A stretch of 64,000 nt of DNA from Phytophthora hibernalis (lineage: Eukaryota; Oomycota; Peronosporomycetes; Peronosporales; Peronosporaceae). Under the pieces are notes generated by a model that was not told where the DNA came from, did no database searches, and saw only the letters and a program-made list of their open reading frames with translations. The position numbers were made by a program, and so were the translations under genes. Position 1 is the first letter of the stretch, and the number at the start of each line of letters is the position of its first letter. Below, in pieces: positions 21,952 to 35,100 of this stretch. Location of the stretch: positions 124,001 through 188,000 of the forward strand of contig JAAKBF010000120.1 of the NCBI GenBank assembly GCA_012656075.1. The letters run 5' to 3'.

Positions 21952-24662
21952 TTAAAGGTCTATTGTCCGTGTGACATCAAGCCCTATGATGTACGCGCGG
22001 TTGATGCATTGAGCCAGATCCTCGCACTCGATCTTGACGTCGAAAAGCGTACGGACCACACGAAGGCGCCATCACGCTCCGCCCATGTGGTTATCACCCC
22101 CGCTCGACTCTCCGACTTTCCATCCTCCTCCGAACAAAATTGCTGAAGACAATTTTCAGTGCAAAGGCACCGCTGGGAACCGGAGAAAAAGCTCGACCAA
22201 ATTGTCTACGGAGAAAACATGATCGCTAGTACGGTCTGTACTCAACGCACTCCTGTTCTTGCGCTGTCCGCCTGCAATTTTGCGAGCAGGAATACGTGCG
22301 ATGAGTCCATCCAATGTCATGTCCTTCAGCAACAACGCTGATGCGATGACGTGAACACACAACCACCCCGTTTGCCAGAATGCGAGGCAGTCACAGCGAT
22401 ACTTTTTCCGGATTAAATCGATCTGTCAGGTTATCAAAAGTACAAATTAATCACCGGCTAAACATTTTTAGCGTAAGACTTACCTGTTCGTGCAAAATTG
22501 CTGACTGTACCTGTGTAATCATTGACGTAGTGTGAAGTACTTTCACTTCGTGGAGCGACAAATACTCCAGTTCAATATGGTGAACCGTCGTTGCTGGTAG
22601 AAGCTCTCCGCGAAGAGAGTTGAAGTACCTAACCACATCACGATGTCAGCACGATCAACCATCACAGTTAATGATTTGGGAAGTCTTACCTCTGGACGCG
22701 CTCTCGCGTGACCGTGTTTCCATGCACGTTGTTGCCACACACGACATACTTGCTCGTATAGCTTTCACTACTTTCCGTCTGGTCACACGACTGATGAAAT
22801 AGTTTTCTTTCGAGCTGATAAGGTTGCGAGCCTTTACAATGCACTCAGTCAATATTGGTCCTGCACATAATGACAAACAGTTAGATACTCATTTTTCGCC
22901 CCCAAGTTTGTGATTGCGTTTACCTTCATAAATGTGTGGCAGACTGAGGCGAGTTGGAACTGTTGACTGGTGGAACAGTATGCGGGGTATCGACTCATTG
23001 AGCACAGTGGCTGTGCTGGCACGGAGACTTGACACACATGACTGCTTAATCACGCGATGATGCGCTTCGATTGCGTTTTGACTGGGTGGGACCCAGGAAT
23101 GGCACAAGTGCCAAACCAATTCGCCCACGACCCGGTCAAATAGGTAGTTTCGAGCCACGCGGCGTATTCAGCTTCACCGTGATCACACCAATACTGTAGA
23201 AACAGCTTGCCAAAGGTTTCAAATTGAGATTTGGTTCTTGCTGAGTGTAGGTACGAATGTTGGGCCAAATGTTCGTCTCGAAAACTCATTTTCCTAGACA
23301 AGTACAAAATATGTTAGCTTTAGCATAAAATAATGCAGCAAATATCACTTACCTGAAGAAGCTTGGTCGCCTTCTCTAGCGACTTTCTTGCCAAATGGGG
23401 AGCAATTAAGCAGCTGGATATCCGGCCACGTCGCCCTGAATGCATTTGCAATGAATACTGTGCAGTCAATACTACCAAATCGTAGTTGCAGGTCGATACC
23501 GAAGAACTGAAGGGCAAACTTCTTTGCTGTTTCGAACATTGTCTTGTAGGCCATCTCGCTTTCGGTCCGGACGAACATATAGAGCCAGGGCACGAACGTC
23601 TTACTGTACCTTCGTCGATTGAAGTGCGTTGTGCAGGTACCAAAGTCCACTAGAGACCAGCCCCTGAATAATATGTTGCAATTAAATGTTAAACAAGTTG
23701 ATGAAATTCATTTCAACACATATACGTACCGAAGTGAAGTCGGTATGTCTCGTCAGTGACTCCGAGAACCCCGTCAGATGTTTGCCCTCCATGAGCATAC
23801 ACTATGTTTCGGAGACAAGTCCGGGACGTAATAATCACACCAAACGACTTACCGGCCATGCTGTCCTGTGCATCCACATCGTGTTCAAATGTGTATAAAA
23901 CAATAAGACCATGACGAAACTCGGCTGATTGGGCTGCAAACGAAGCTGCATCAGTGTCCACATCGAACCGCAATCCTGCTCCAAAGAATGCATCTTCAGT
24001 CGCACACATTTTATCTGCCGCCCACTCCATCAACTCCCCGGTTGTGCGGATTTCCCAACCAACTAAAATTAAATGAATTTGTAAAATACAAGTTAGTTTA
24101 CCAGTTCGATTCAAAATGTGCAAACGAAAAGCTTTACCTACTGCCTTCTTTTGAGGTAAGCCTTTCGCTTTGAAAGTTGCGTCTCACTTGGAAGTATGGC
24201 TTCTAACCGTGCCAAATCGGAGTGCCTCTCCCCAAGAAGCTTTCGATCTTTCTGTCCACCATCACCTCCAAGTAGGAGATCATCGGCCTCCCGCTTAAAG
24301 CGAGGTTCTATTCCGGTCTTGGCAGACCCCGAAAGTTCGCTTGAATGCTCCCCGGACTCTTCCAAGGTCATAATAGTGTCTCCTGCGTCACTCGAAAAGC
24401 CTATACGAAACAGCTTCCCACAGTGACGATGTGTCTTACATCCAAAGACGAGCTGACCATTGCCCTTCTCGCCGTAGTTATACAACACGTGATACTCGTT
24501 TCCAGAACCACCCGCCATCGTCGAAACTGCCTCCGTAACGCTCGTAAATAGGCCCACAACTGTGTATATGTGTCGTTTCCTTCTGGGGGTCACCGATTGG
24601 CTCGTAACCGAACTGTCGCTATCGCTGTTTCCGCTGATGGCGTCGCCGTCTGGTGACGCCAT
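21952..24662 (-). CDS. Intron-rich MULE-type transposase with SWIM finger
   Basis: Second Mutator-type gene, on minus, with several exons. The N-terminal exon (24662 to about 24140) is acidic and serine-rich and ends before a GT donor. Next exons carry SDGVLGVTDETYRLHF, GWSLVDFGTCTTHFNR and a MULE core with GSIDCTVFIANAFRATWPDI and a HLARK-type end. A later exon has QYWCDHGEAEYAAWLETTYL and SWANWFGTCAIPGSHP with EAHHRVIK, the usual region after the catalytic core. The SWIM finger is at about 22400-22340 (CDCLAFWQTGWLCVHVIA), and the C-terminus ends DLAQCINRAYIIGLDVT with a TAA at 21952. Most exon ends have GT-AG signals but I could not place all of them. Introns and good codon structure leave open that it is a domesticated gene. 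Confidence 0.65.
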
Positions 24663-26491
24663 TGCGATTCTCTGCTTCCTTCTTTAAATGACAGGAGGCA
24701 CTCTGCTCCATCCACGAGTTTTGGTAAAGAAATGCGTCCAATCAAACTGTTTACCGTGTCAGACATGTGTCTGACACTTTTAAATATCTTTTTGTTCGTA
24801 TGGTACATCGGGCATTTTCTTATGTATGAAGTACCGTATACCAAAAAGATTTGGCACAACACTTTAAGACAATTATGTAGATGTAGATATCTTCGGGCCA
24901 TGTGATCTGCAGTAACTGCTTTACAGATAGCGATGCAGGCATCCCTGCTTCTTCAGCAGACACCCAGGTGTTGCTGCCTTGTCCTTCGCTTCATCTGACC
25001 TATGTTTGACCTTATCATGTGGACAGTGCGCCCTTACAACGGTGTGGTATGCCCTACGCTCAGTAGGATACTTCAGTTGCTGCAACAGTGGGGGCATCTA
25101 TGGTGTAAGATGATCTCGCGCGGCGAATGGTGGTTGAGGGTTAGACTACAAGGATAAAGGACTTCCAAGAAAGAGATCCGAGTGTTGCAGCTTAGTCAAG
25201 TAAGTCGCCATCGGTTCCGCACGCCTGTTGTCATTCCACTTGTAATCCACTTGCCTGGCTTTCGCTTCCGGGACAGTGGCGCTACAGTAAAGCTTGACAA
25301 GCAGATTTACAAGATTGAGAACGTCAAAGCTCAGGTCAAGCTATCGGCAGCCGTTGATCTTCCTCGTTTGGAAAATACTTGCACTTTTACCGACGTTCTC
25401 GCGATCGTTATTATACTGGTGTTCTTGCAATTGCTAGAGTGATGAACGCTCGCCCTCAATCCTTTAGGACATATCACGAGTTCTTCGCAATTATATAATT
25501 ATCCGGGCTTATCGAGCTTATCGAACTTATCAAACTGCTCGCAATCAGTAATCCAATTGTAGGGTTAGTACTTCTTGACAGCGTCTAGGGTTGGCACAAT
25601 AGCTCGTTTAACGCCTGATAGTTGGGCAGGACCAACTGATGTTGAGGAGTAGCTTGTTACCCAACGTTGAATCCACTTGTTGTTGGGGACGTTTTGAGTA
25701 AGAGGCGTTTTTCGGCGCCTCAACTGCTTTGTGAACCACGCAGCGCAGCTCCTCAAACCCAATATACATTCATTGAAGTGAGTGGTAGTGGACTATCTCC
25801 TCAACATCTCGGTCGTCACCCTCTGAGAGATACACCAACTGAGGATCACGCTTGCCATCGGGCAGTACGAGCCAAATGTTCACTGGACACTTTGTAAGTT
25901 CGTGCCGTTCTCCTTACGCCATCTCGTTTTGCATGGACGCCCTCTCGACCAGCAACAACCAAGTCCGTGACGATCACCGTCTCGACCAGCAGCAACATGT
26001 TCGTGCCGACGGCTACCTTCTCGATCAGAAACAACTTCTGTAGTCCCTGCGTACAAGCATCCGGGGAGTAAACAACCGTGCATATGAAGAAATACGTCGA
26101 CCTCAATTAGGCGCAAAAGCGTTCTCGTTCATTTTCGCACAGAGGCCACCTCTCAAACAGCTTCTATGGTTATTTGAGAGGACGCCACATCACCCTGCGC
26201 GACGTCTCAAGCAGGGGCACGTTTGGTAGCGAGTAGTTCACACTCGACTGGGTACCATGACTGTGAAACGGAGGCTCGTGACATGCTTGCAGATATTAAC
26301 ATGCCCACTACCGAGGTGGCTGAAAGCGATATTTCTGCGGAAGTAATGGCAGCCAGGCCGCCGTAGTTTAGCCACGAGATGCTACAGTAATGATCGATTT
26401 ACTTCCCTTGGTCTGCCGTATGACCAGGGAGATACGACGATCATTTCGTATATACCGGTATTATACCTATTGTTTCATTGGCTAAAAATGA
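24663..26491. other. Long intergenic stretch with no recognised gene
   Basis: An 86-codon plus frame at 25182-25442 and overlapping short frames at 25565-26116 show no family motif. Around 25900-26060 the words CTCGACCAGCA and ACCGTCTCGACCAGC recur, which suggests a decayed repeat. A run ending ATEVAESDIS-like near 26300 looks like an old coding remnant I cannot name. Confidence 0.4.
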
Positions 26492-26536
26492 GTGACGCTT
26501 GTAACTAAGCGACGCTTGTAACAGGGGAATACGGTA
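26492..26536 (-). repeat. Solo end of the pogo-like element family
   Basis: These 45 bases are the reverse complement of 7101-7145, differing by one G in the poly-G run, and include the inner GTTACAAGCGTCAC word. No matching opposite end is visible in the flanking 2 kb, so this is a truncated copy. Confidence 0.8.
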
Positions 26537-27992
26537 CCACGAATACTCAGAAGTCACATGGTCGTATAAAAGGCGCCGTGCACGTTCAAGATTACTCAAG
26601 ATTAATTTTTTTACTCGGAAGTACAAAACGAAACTGCTTTACTCTGAAGTCAGTGAAAGGTACTCAGAATTAAATAGCGACCATATACGAACGACACTTT
26701 GCTTATGTTTATGTTCAAGGCGTTATCTTAGTTATCGCGAAGGTTATGAAGTGTTGAAATGAACTTTGAACACTTAGTATGAAACTCACAAAAGTGTATT
26801 AACCTTATTCCTCTATTCTATTTGCCTGTGCTCTAGACTCGTGCTCGGGCTGAGGCAAAAGAGGAAGTGAGCTCGTCTTCGGACTGCGTCCTCGACGGCT
26901 TCACTCCTCAGCCTCTTATCGTCATCGCACTATTGGTGGCAGGGAGCTCACTGCCGTGCACTATCCAAACATCTGTGATGTCCTCAAGTACTTGCTAATG
27001 TATTTTGTTAACATATTAGAGAGGGTTTTCGGTGCTCCTCACCTCATTCTCCTCTCCTCTCTTGTTCTGGGCAGACAGGCGCATGCCTGCTGCCCACTTA
27101 GCGGCGGAGCCTGCAGTTTGCCATTCAACATGAAGCTAAACAACTTCTCCCATCAGCATTTTCGAACCAATGCCTGTTTGAGTGAACGTGCTAATACCGA
27201 CATTCCGAGAGCCCGGTCGGAATTAATACAATAGCTTATTGTTTGTTTCCAATAAAAATATTTATTATTGGGGATCGTCGATTCCAATACAATATTATAT
27301 ATTATATTGCCACTAGTCAACACTAGTCAACACCACTTTGTTCCACCCTAGCTTCGCCAATTTGGCATCGCGCTGCGTCGATGGACTATTTGCAGCTAGC
27401 CATTGGACAAAAACCTAAACAAAATGTCGTTCGTATTTTGCCGTAGCGGTCTTAAACATCGAATAAAAACGTATACTTCCCGTTATTTTTTTCTTCGAAG
27501 GTGTAATTTCAGAGCTTTCTCGTGCAACGCGCGACTTTGTACATAACTTTATTTGCGATTTATCCATCGGAATTCTGAAAATCGGTACTGCTAATATTGA
27601 CAGAAAATAGCATTTTCAAATGACTATTTACTGCAAATAGTACTATTAAAAATCAGCTAACATGAAGTATTAATAAATACTTTTTTGGACTGAGTGACTG
27701 GCGTCGACAACCAGGATACGACCGGCAAGAGCTGCTCAACGGCACGGAGCGTCAAGGACTGCGGAGGGCCGTTCGTGCGACTGAGACCCGAGACACGACG
27801 CCAAGTCTCGAGTTCGAGACGCACAAGGAGAAGGAAGCGACTGATGTTGGTCAAGGAGCAGGTGGTGGCTATCGCTCAGTCGACCATGAAGCAGTTCAGT
27901 ATGCTCGTGGATGGTGGGGACCTTGGTGAAGTTGTTGCTTGTCGAGTCTTACTGCTGATGTGAGACTCGTGTGTGGATCTCGTAACACGACC
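26537..27992. other. Intergenic, AT-rich, no gene seen
   Basis: Contains short frames at 26956-27234 and 27694-27963 with no family signature. The latter is arginine-rich and just upstream of the START-like gene; it may be a decayed 5' part of that gene, but I cannot show it. Confidence 0.4.
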
Positions 27993-28612
27993 ATGAACTC
28001 GAATAATTCACGGCTCGAAGAAGTTGCAAGCATCTTGCAATCCAGCTCCGAATCCGAGCACAACGCAACCTTGATGGCGCTGTACTCCAAAGGTTTCATC
28101 TTTGGATCGTAAGCGTGAGGTTTCGTGCTGAGGGGACCAGCACAACCAAAATGAGGAAGATACCAGCAACAGCAGAACAACTGGCGGTGAAAACCAAGAG
28201 CTTCGCACGCACGACGCTCTTGGGACGAAACGAGCAGTGGTGCTACTTCGACTACTTCCTGTGTAAGCAGGAGCGGGACGGATTCACCATTTACTGCCTC
28301 CGTCGGAGACTACCCCAGGACGCATTCTTGAAGAGAACGCGCGAGCCACGCATTGAACGCCCCGTACCTCGTCGCCGAACTCCCGAATCCACAAGGACTG
28401 CGCATCGTCTTTCACGGCTGGTTTGATCAGGAACAGGTGCTCACCACTCGAAAGAACTCGAGGCGGAAGAACCAGGAGAGTACCAGGTCCAGCGTGCGAT
28501 CCAACTCGGAGATTCCAACACTCACAAAGCCCACCTTCGACGATTGATGGCAATGGCACACGGCATCACAAAGGTTCCCGATCTCGTTCGTCGACGTCGA
28601 TTTGGTGTATAG
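27993..28612 (+). pseudogene. START-like domain protein, second subfamily (no FYVE-like finger), frame-broken
   Basis: Starts MNSNNSRLEEVASILQSSSE at 27993; SKGFIFGS ends at a donor (GTAAGCGT near 28107). The reading resumes in the next segment as AEQLAVKTKSFARTTLLGRN, then EQWCYFDYFLCKQERDGFTI, then NAPYLVAELPNPQGLRIVFH, and ends LRRLMAMAHGITKVPDLVRR with a TAG at 28610-28612. This is the order of elements in the common oomycete START-like proteins, distinct from the START-FYVE array at 5-17 kb. At least three single-base breaks (near 28304, 28353, 28437) lie at CC, TT or GG pairs and are repaired by one base each. Lipid binding is inferred from family only. Confidence 0.55.
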
Positions 28613-29163
28613 GTGCCAGCTAACCTCGCTGCGATAAGCACAAACACGCGGTGTCCATGCTGTACTCATAGCCTGGCTCCCGTAAAATTGTCCCTTACCC
28701 GCGTCGGCCATCACGAATTTTGGCTCACCTCAAGATGGTCACCAGTCGCTGCTACTCGTGTGGATATCTCGTCTGTTGAATGCTGGAGCGCCGACTACAC
28801 GAGTCATGCTCCTGGACTTGCTGTACGACTAACCAGTGGGCTTGACCAACTGTCGGATCCCTTAGTAAGAATTTGGGTTTTGTTTGTTGAAGTGAAATGA
28901 GACGTGGGCAATATGAATTTCACGCCAAATGGGCCTGGCTGCCATCTTTGATACGCTGAACAAGTGACTGGTGTCGAAATTCGGTCCCAGCTTCTGCCCT
29001 TTAACAAGGACGATCTGCCAGACAACTGCATGCAAGCTACCCACGTCCCATTCTCACTGCTTCAACAGACAGTTAGTCGCTCAAATTTTCGCTGAAGCGA
29101 AGCCCAGTTTGGAAAAGGAGTCGTACAGCAGATCCAAGCCACAGAGAACTAAGGTCCAGGAGC
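28613..29163. other. Upstream flank of the giant GTPase gene; possible missing 5' coding
   Basis: Around 28970-29110 one frame reads EQVTGVEIRSQLLPFNKDDL and another reads FAEAKPSLEKESYSRSKPQ up to the next gene. They may be coding and belong to the N-terminus of the GTPase-VWA protein, which would need small frame corrections. No motif identifies them. Confidence 0.35.
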
Positions 29164-32100
29164 ATGGCTCGGAAGAAGTTTCGGCGGAGCACCGTTGTTT
29201 CAGACAACTGCTTTCGTCTCTTAAGCTTGAAACACGAATTTCAGTATGGTGCTATAGTGACGAAATCTGTGGTGAACGAAGTCGATGTGCTACGCTTGTG
29301 CCGCTCACTGGGTATGGCCGTCTCTGATGAAGATAACAGGGAGATGATGCACAAGTTCGAGTTTGGCGAGTTCGACCCCAGCAAGTACGATGCAGAATTT
29401 GCGCGGTTTATCCGAGGAAAGCTTGCTGTGGGGAGTGACAGTTGCACCCACCATGAAGAAGACCAAACGAACGAAGAATTGCTGGGAATGTGTTGCTTAT
29501 TTGGCAGGCAGTCGGTAGTGGTGAATGAGCTTAATCGACTCGGGTTATGGGACCGGAATTACGAGAGCGACCTGCCTCGTCACGACCAAGGTGTCTTCTG
29601 TATTGAGCGCCATGAACGGGTTGGAGATCATCGCCAGTTCGTCGCCTTTGCGTGGCTGGGTGACAGTCTCTTTGAGCCGGATCGTATTCGAGATACTTCA
29701 ACGTACGTTCTTCGGTTCCTGATGTCGCTATGCTCCAACGTCACATGCTGCCTATCACGCGAAGATGTTGATCTCATTGAAAGCGAGGTGCACGCGGCGG
29801 CCAACAGCAATATGGAAAAACAGTTGAATTCTTCCTCTGTCGAGTTTCGAGTGCAACAAACGGAAGAACAAAGCGACACTGTTGGCTGTGCTGAGACCAG
29901 GGAATCGTCACTTCCTCGATTAGGCCACATCAAAAACGTTGTGTTTGTTGATGGGGTATTTCCAGCGATCGCTGTGGAAAGATCGACATCGTCAACCACA
30001 GAGATGGTTACGGCGAGTGCAGTTGTGCAGCTCGCTGACTTTGCAGATTGGGTTTTTGAAAAACATTTACAATTTGATCTGGAGCTCCCACGTGATGAAC
30101 GTTCACGAGCAAAAGCGCGTGACTGCCTCCTTGACAAGTTCAATCACCTCCCAGAAGTTGAACTGATCCAGTTGGAGTACGATTATGACGAGCAGCTTGC
30201 AGCAGCAAAGCAGCGAATTGGGAATGAGGTATCGGAGGAAGTGCAATATTTTTACGAGTCCATGAGTCGAGAAGCCCACCACCTTTTGCGTCCGGAACCC
30301 TGCTATTGCTTTTCGGATGGATGGGGCACAAGCACGATACGAAGAAGTACTGAAATGTTTGAATGGACATGACGTACTCGACAATCTAGACGCTAAAACG
30401 TACTCTACGTTGCGGGTGCATGAACGGATTCAACGGAGTATGAGGTCCCTGCATGATACGTTTGTGCACAACAGCTCGCGCGACTTTGAGGTCAAGTTGG
30501 ATAAGATTGTGAACGGCGGTGAAGTCTATGATGACTGCAACCGTCAAAGTTCAAAAGTTCATGGTGGGGACAGGTAAAGGAAGTTTTCGGACGAGGGCGG
30601 GGCAACGACAACAACTATAGTGCTAATTTTGTAGATGCTATGCATCCGCGTCTGGAACGGCTTAAACGGTATTGGGTTGATACGCTCGATCACGTCATGC
30701 CCAAGCTTGGAGCTGCAATGCGGGGTCGAAGAATTTGGCAATCCACAAGAGATCGTACGAACCATCTCGAGCAGAGAAGAGAAGTTGTAGCGAGCCAAGC
30801 GTACGATGAACTCCGCAAATACCTGAAGGGGCCAAGGGATGGACAGCTTTACGCCAAGATCAGTAGGATAAGCTTCAACCCGGACGGCAGTGCTGTCCAC
30901 ATAAAGTGGACCGAACAAGTGGAAACGGGGCCAGCCAAAGTATTGAAAATGTATCAGCTGAGCAGCAGCCCTGTGCAAGCGTCTTCGCTAGGAATCGTGG
31001 AATTTGAACCGGGATTCGAGCTGCGTAAGTTAGCTGCTGTGGGAACGGGCATTTTGTGGCAATTTTAGTGCGGGTAACGCAACGATTGTGCAGCGTATTC
31101 AGTTCCCTGTGCAGCTGAACCCATTCGACGAGCTGGAAGCAGATGTACTCAATGTGCGAAAGTTTCCACATGCTTGTTCGCTATGCTCGATTCGAGTTAA
31201 GGATCGGCGAGTGGCTTTTACGTTTGGGGAAGGCGATGGGCGTCTTGGTACAGTTGCGTTCTGCAGATTTACCGAGTCCTTCTTGCATTGATGAAGAGCG
31301 CAGCATCGACATGAATGTCATGTTTCGTTTGAAGGGCCCTTTCTCGGATATTTTGCTGGTTAAGCGCTCTTTATACGCTCTGGACGCAAATGGTAATCTC
31401 CAGTCATATGATGTGTGCACTCGTCAAACCTCGAAGAAGGTTTCGCTTGGCACATCCGATAGCAGCGCCACGAACCATTCGGTGGGTGGTTTGCTTTGCT
31501 TTTCAGATGAACGTGTGGTTGGCCGTGCTGAAATTGAAGGAAACAGAAGAGTGCGTGTTGACTCAATTTCCAGTGAAGATCACCGCACGCTACCCTCTGC
31601 AGTTATGGGAAATGTGGTGTGCAACGGACTCGTCGTGGTTGGCTGCGTGAACGACACGCTCTATGTGATCAACACTACCAGTAGTGGCGGCATGGTGTAT
31701 GCATCGGAGCTGAAAGTAACAGTTCGTAGCGATGCTGTTGGCCTTCTACAGTATGGTAATGAGACGAGAAGCAGCCGACTGGACAGTTCCCGAACTGGTC
31801 AAGAAGAAAATGGTGCCACCACCAAGCATTGGCTTCGTGCATTCTTTCACGTTTTCGAGAAACTCCCGTCAGAAATCTTCTGGACAGTGCTATGAACCCT
31901 CAGTTCTCGTGCCCAATTGCAGTGAGCGTCGTTGTTGCCAACAACCAAGATGAATCTTTTCCGAATAAAGTAGCTGAAGTGACCAAGGAGTACTTTCGTC
32001 ACACGATGATTGATCATCGAGAGCTCAATAAGCCGCTCTCAGGACTGGACCTGAGCAAGAATCTAACGTATACCAGTTCTATCCAGACCAGATCTGTTCG

Positions 32101-35100
32101 ACGAGTCTTGACAGCGATTGTTTCATTTGTGCCTGTGCAAATTTGCCGCGCGGTGAACAAAATGCTGAAGTTGCTGAGAGACGGTCAAGGCGCAGTGGGC
32201 CTTACGAAAGAGGATAGCTCCAGTGACTGTAGTGATTCGGCAGGAACCGAAGCGTCTGATATCGCTCAATCGATTCGGTTCGGATTACTATCTCCTCTGC
32301 TCGAGTCTTGGTGTGGACGCTGTTATGTTGTCACATCGATGGGGAAGCAATCTACAGGAAAGAGCTTCTTCCTGAACCATTTAACAGGAACTACCTTTGC
32401 GATTTCGGGTGCACGCTGTACGGATGGTGCCTGGATGTCGCTCCGATTCATATCTGCTGGTATTCTCCTCGTGGTGTTGGACTTCGAAGGTTTAGGCTCA
32501 TTCGAGCGGAAGGAACAGGAGGACATTTTCTTGGCAGTTCTGAACGCGTCTGTATCCTTGTTCACGGTTTTCCGCATGGAAAGCAGATTTGACAAGGATA
32601 TTGATGGTCTCTTCTCGCGCTTTCAGAAAGGTGTCCAGCTCATTAAGAACGACTCGCGGCTTTTTCGTGGCTTCCTGTATTTAAGCGTGAAAGATGTGAA
32701 TATGAATGATCGACAAGGCGTCATTAAGGAGTTAGTGGACAAGCTAAACACGGTTTTTGGCTCCAGCGGAGAACAATTCTTCTTAACGAAGATGTACGCT
32801 GGACAGCTGGCGATCAACTGCACGCCGCCGTTTGGAACGTTGGGGTTTTACCAGTCTATGGAGAATGATGCTGCAAAGCGCTTGCTCGACCGTGTAGCTC
32901 AAACGACAACAGGATTTAGTACGGGTCGGGACTTTCTAGACTGGCTTCGGATTGTTCTTGCGAAAATCTCGATTCTAGACTGGACAAGCATGGATAAGAG
33001 TACAAAAATCTCCGCGTCACGAATGCAAAGCAGAAACTCCCAGGTATTCTCCGCACAGGCTGCCACGTACCACAGTCTCTAGTAGCAGACGTGACAATCT
33101 CCCCACAAATGAAAGAACCTGTCCAAAAGTAGGCACGAGAGAGAAAGTCGTGATATTACTGAGTGAGGTGTACCAAGCAATCCTGACTTCGGAACGAAGT
33201 GGATGGCTCTGAATGATGTCTCGTTGGACAACGTTGCCGACGACTCAATCGACTTTGGGTTTGATGTGAGTCTGCTAGAAGCCACGAAGCTCAAGATGAT
33301 TCAAAATACGTTGTTGTCGCTTTTCAAGACGTTCTTAACATTGCAGAGTAAGGACTATGGCAAGTCAAGACTCACAGTGGAGGATCAAAAGTCGTTCGAT
33401 GGATGCCTTCGTGGCTTTTATATTGTATCGCCGCAAAATGAAGGTGTCGTGCTGGCTACGGGGTGAACTTGACGATCGTTTGTCTGAAGTCCGATGTCAG
33501 TTGGAGCAACTCCATGTTAACCCCTTGTTGCTCTACTTTGTGCGATGCCAACAGCGGTGCGCTCAATGCCAACTGGGGTGCATGCGATCAACAACTCACA
33601 CAGAGGAGATCGAACATGACTGCGGTACAGACCATAAGTGCTGTGGTCGTTGTGAGTACGCGGAGTGCCGACGAGTTTCGGGGGTGCAGAGGTGTCTCCA
33701 TGCTCTCGCAGTGGTGGTCATGAAGGAAAATGCGAATGTGAAATGGGTGAGCACACTTGCGGGCTGGAGTGTTTGCTCGCTCGGGCTTCGAACTGTGACA
33801 AAACTTGCTCAAAGCTAGCAGAACATCTCGGCGACCACCGGTGCTGTGTGCAAGTGCACAATTGTGGTTCGCGTTTTTCTGCAGTAACTTGCACTGCTGC
33901 CTGCGTACTGGATATCAAACGAGACCACTCTGTGCACAAGTGTACCGAGATGCAGTGTCTCCACCAATGTTTCATGAAGGAATGCAAGAACATTTGCGGC
34001 GAGAAAGATCATTTTCACGGGCAAGTGAACGAGTCTCGTGTCTTTGCGGAGGAAAATGGAATCGCGTATGTACTTGATTCAAGTGGAGACTGCGTCGATG
34101 ATGCTGCAGTCACGCATATGTGTCTTGGCAGTCACCCCTGCACTGAAACCTGCGCTGTGGATGGCATTTGTGAACAAAAGGTTTGTTTGAAGAAGTCGTC
34201 TCGAACCTGTACGGGTGCTCGTGGGTCTTTCGAGTACATTTACCAGGAAATGAATGGCTCCAAGAAACAATGTGCACTCATACTAGGTAGTGGTGAACAG
34301 AACCACTGTGACCTTGAGCACTCGTATCTGGCTCAATCAAGCAGCGACGAGGTGAATACGGTTCACTATTGCAATGTTCGGTGCCCGTCGTGCAGCTATT
34401 ACTGCAATAAGCCACATGGCCACATGGGTTTGCACGCTACATCCCATGGGAACATGCAGAAAACCTACTTCTTAGCGAAGGACAACGATATCGACATCGA
34501 AGACAGAAAGTATCAAGTCGGCGAGCACGGAATCGCTGAAATGTGCAACCTTTTTGCACGAAGATGGGTCAGTTCTCACGACCATTTCCTTCACACGGCA
34601 GATAATGAAGATGGCCGCGACCCATCTTCATTATCTGCCGTGTGAAGGAAATGGTCGTGAAACTGCGTCTACACTGCAGACGCTAGTCAAGATCACCGTC
34701 GTCACTGCGAAGTAGAGCGGTACCCTGCACCAGACAAAGCGATGGATGAACTGCTGCACTCTCAATTCTGGACGACTATCGGATGGGAAGATCCGAGCAG
34801 TGAGGAGGAGCGTGTACTGTTTGCTAAGTGCCCCTTTCAGTGCAATGCACCGGAGCATGACGAAGATGAGAAACCACCTTCGTACTGCCTTCTCAATGCG
34901 TGGCATCAGCACGAAATAAACCCCGAAAGCAACGACGGCTTCTCCTACGTTGATGGTCACAAGTTTGAGTGCGTGCACGCTGTAGACTCGGGTAGATTCC
35001 ACAACATTTTTGTGCTGGACAGCTCCGGGTCTATGCATGGGTATCCATGGAGAGATCTTCTGTTCGCGTGCAAAGAGTTTGGGAATAATCGATGGAATGA

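Noticed and set aside
25182..25442. 86-codon plus frame ending in a hydrophobic stretch
   Set aside because: No family motif, no promoter signal and an isolated position; insufficient to call a gene.
29628..30143. 171-codon minus-strand frame
   Set aside because: Antisense of the GTPase N-terminal region, no motif.
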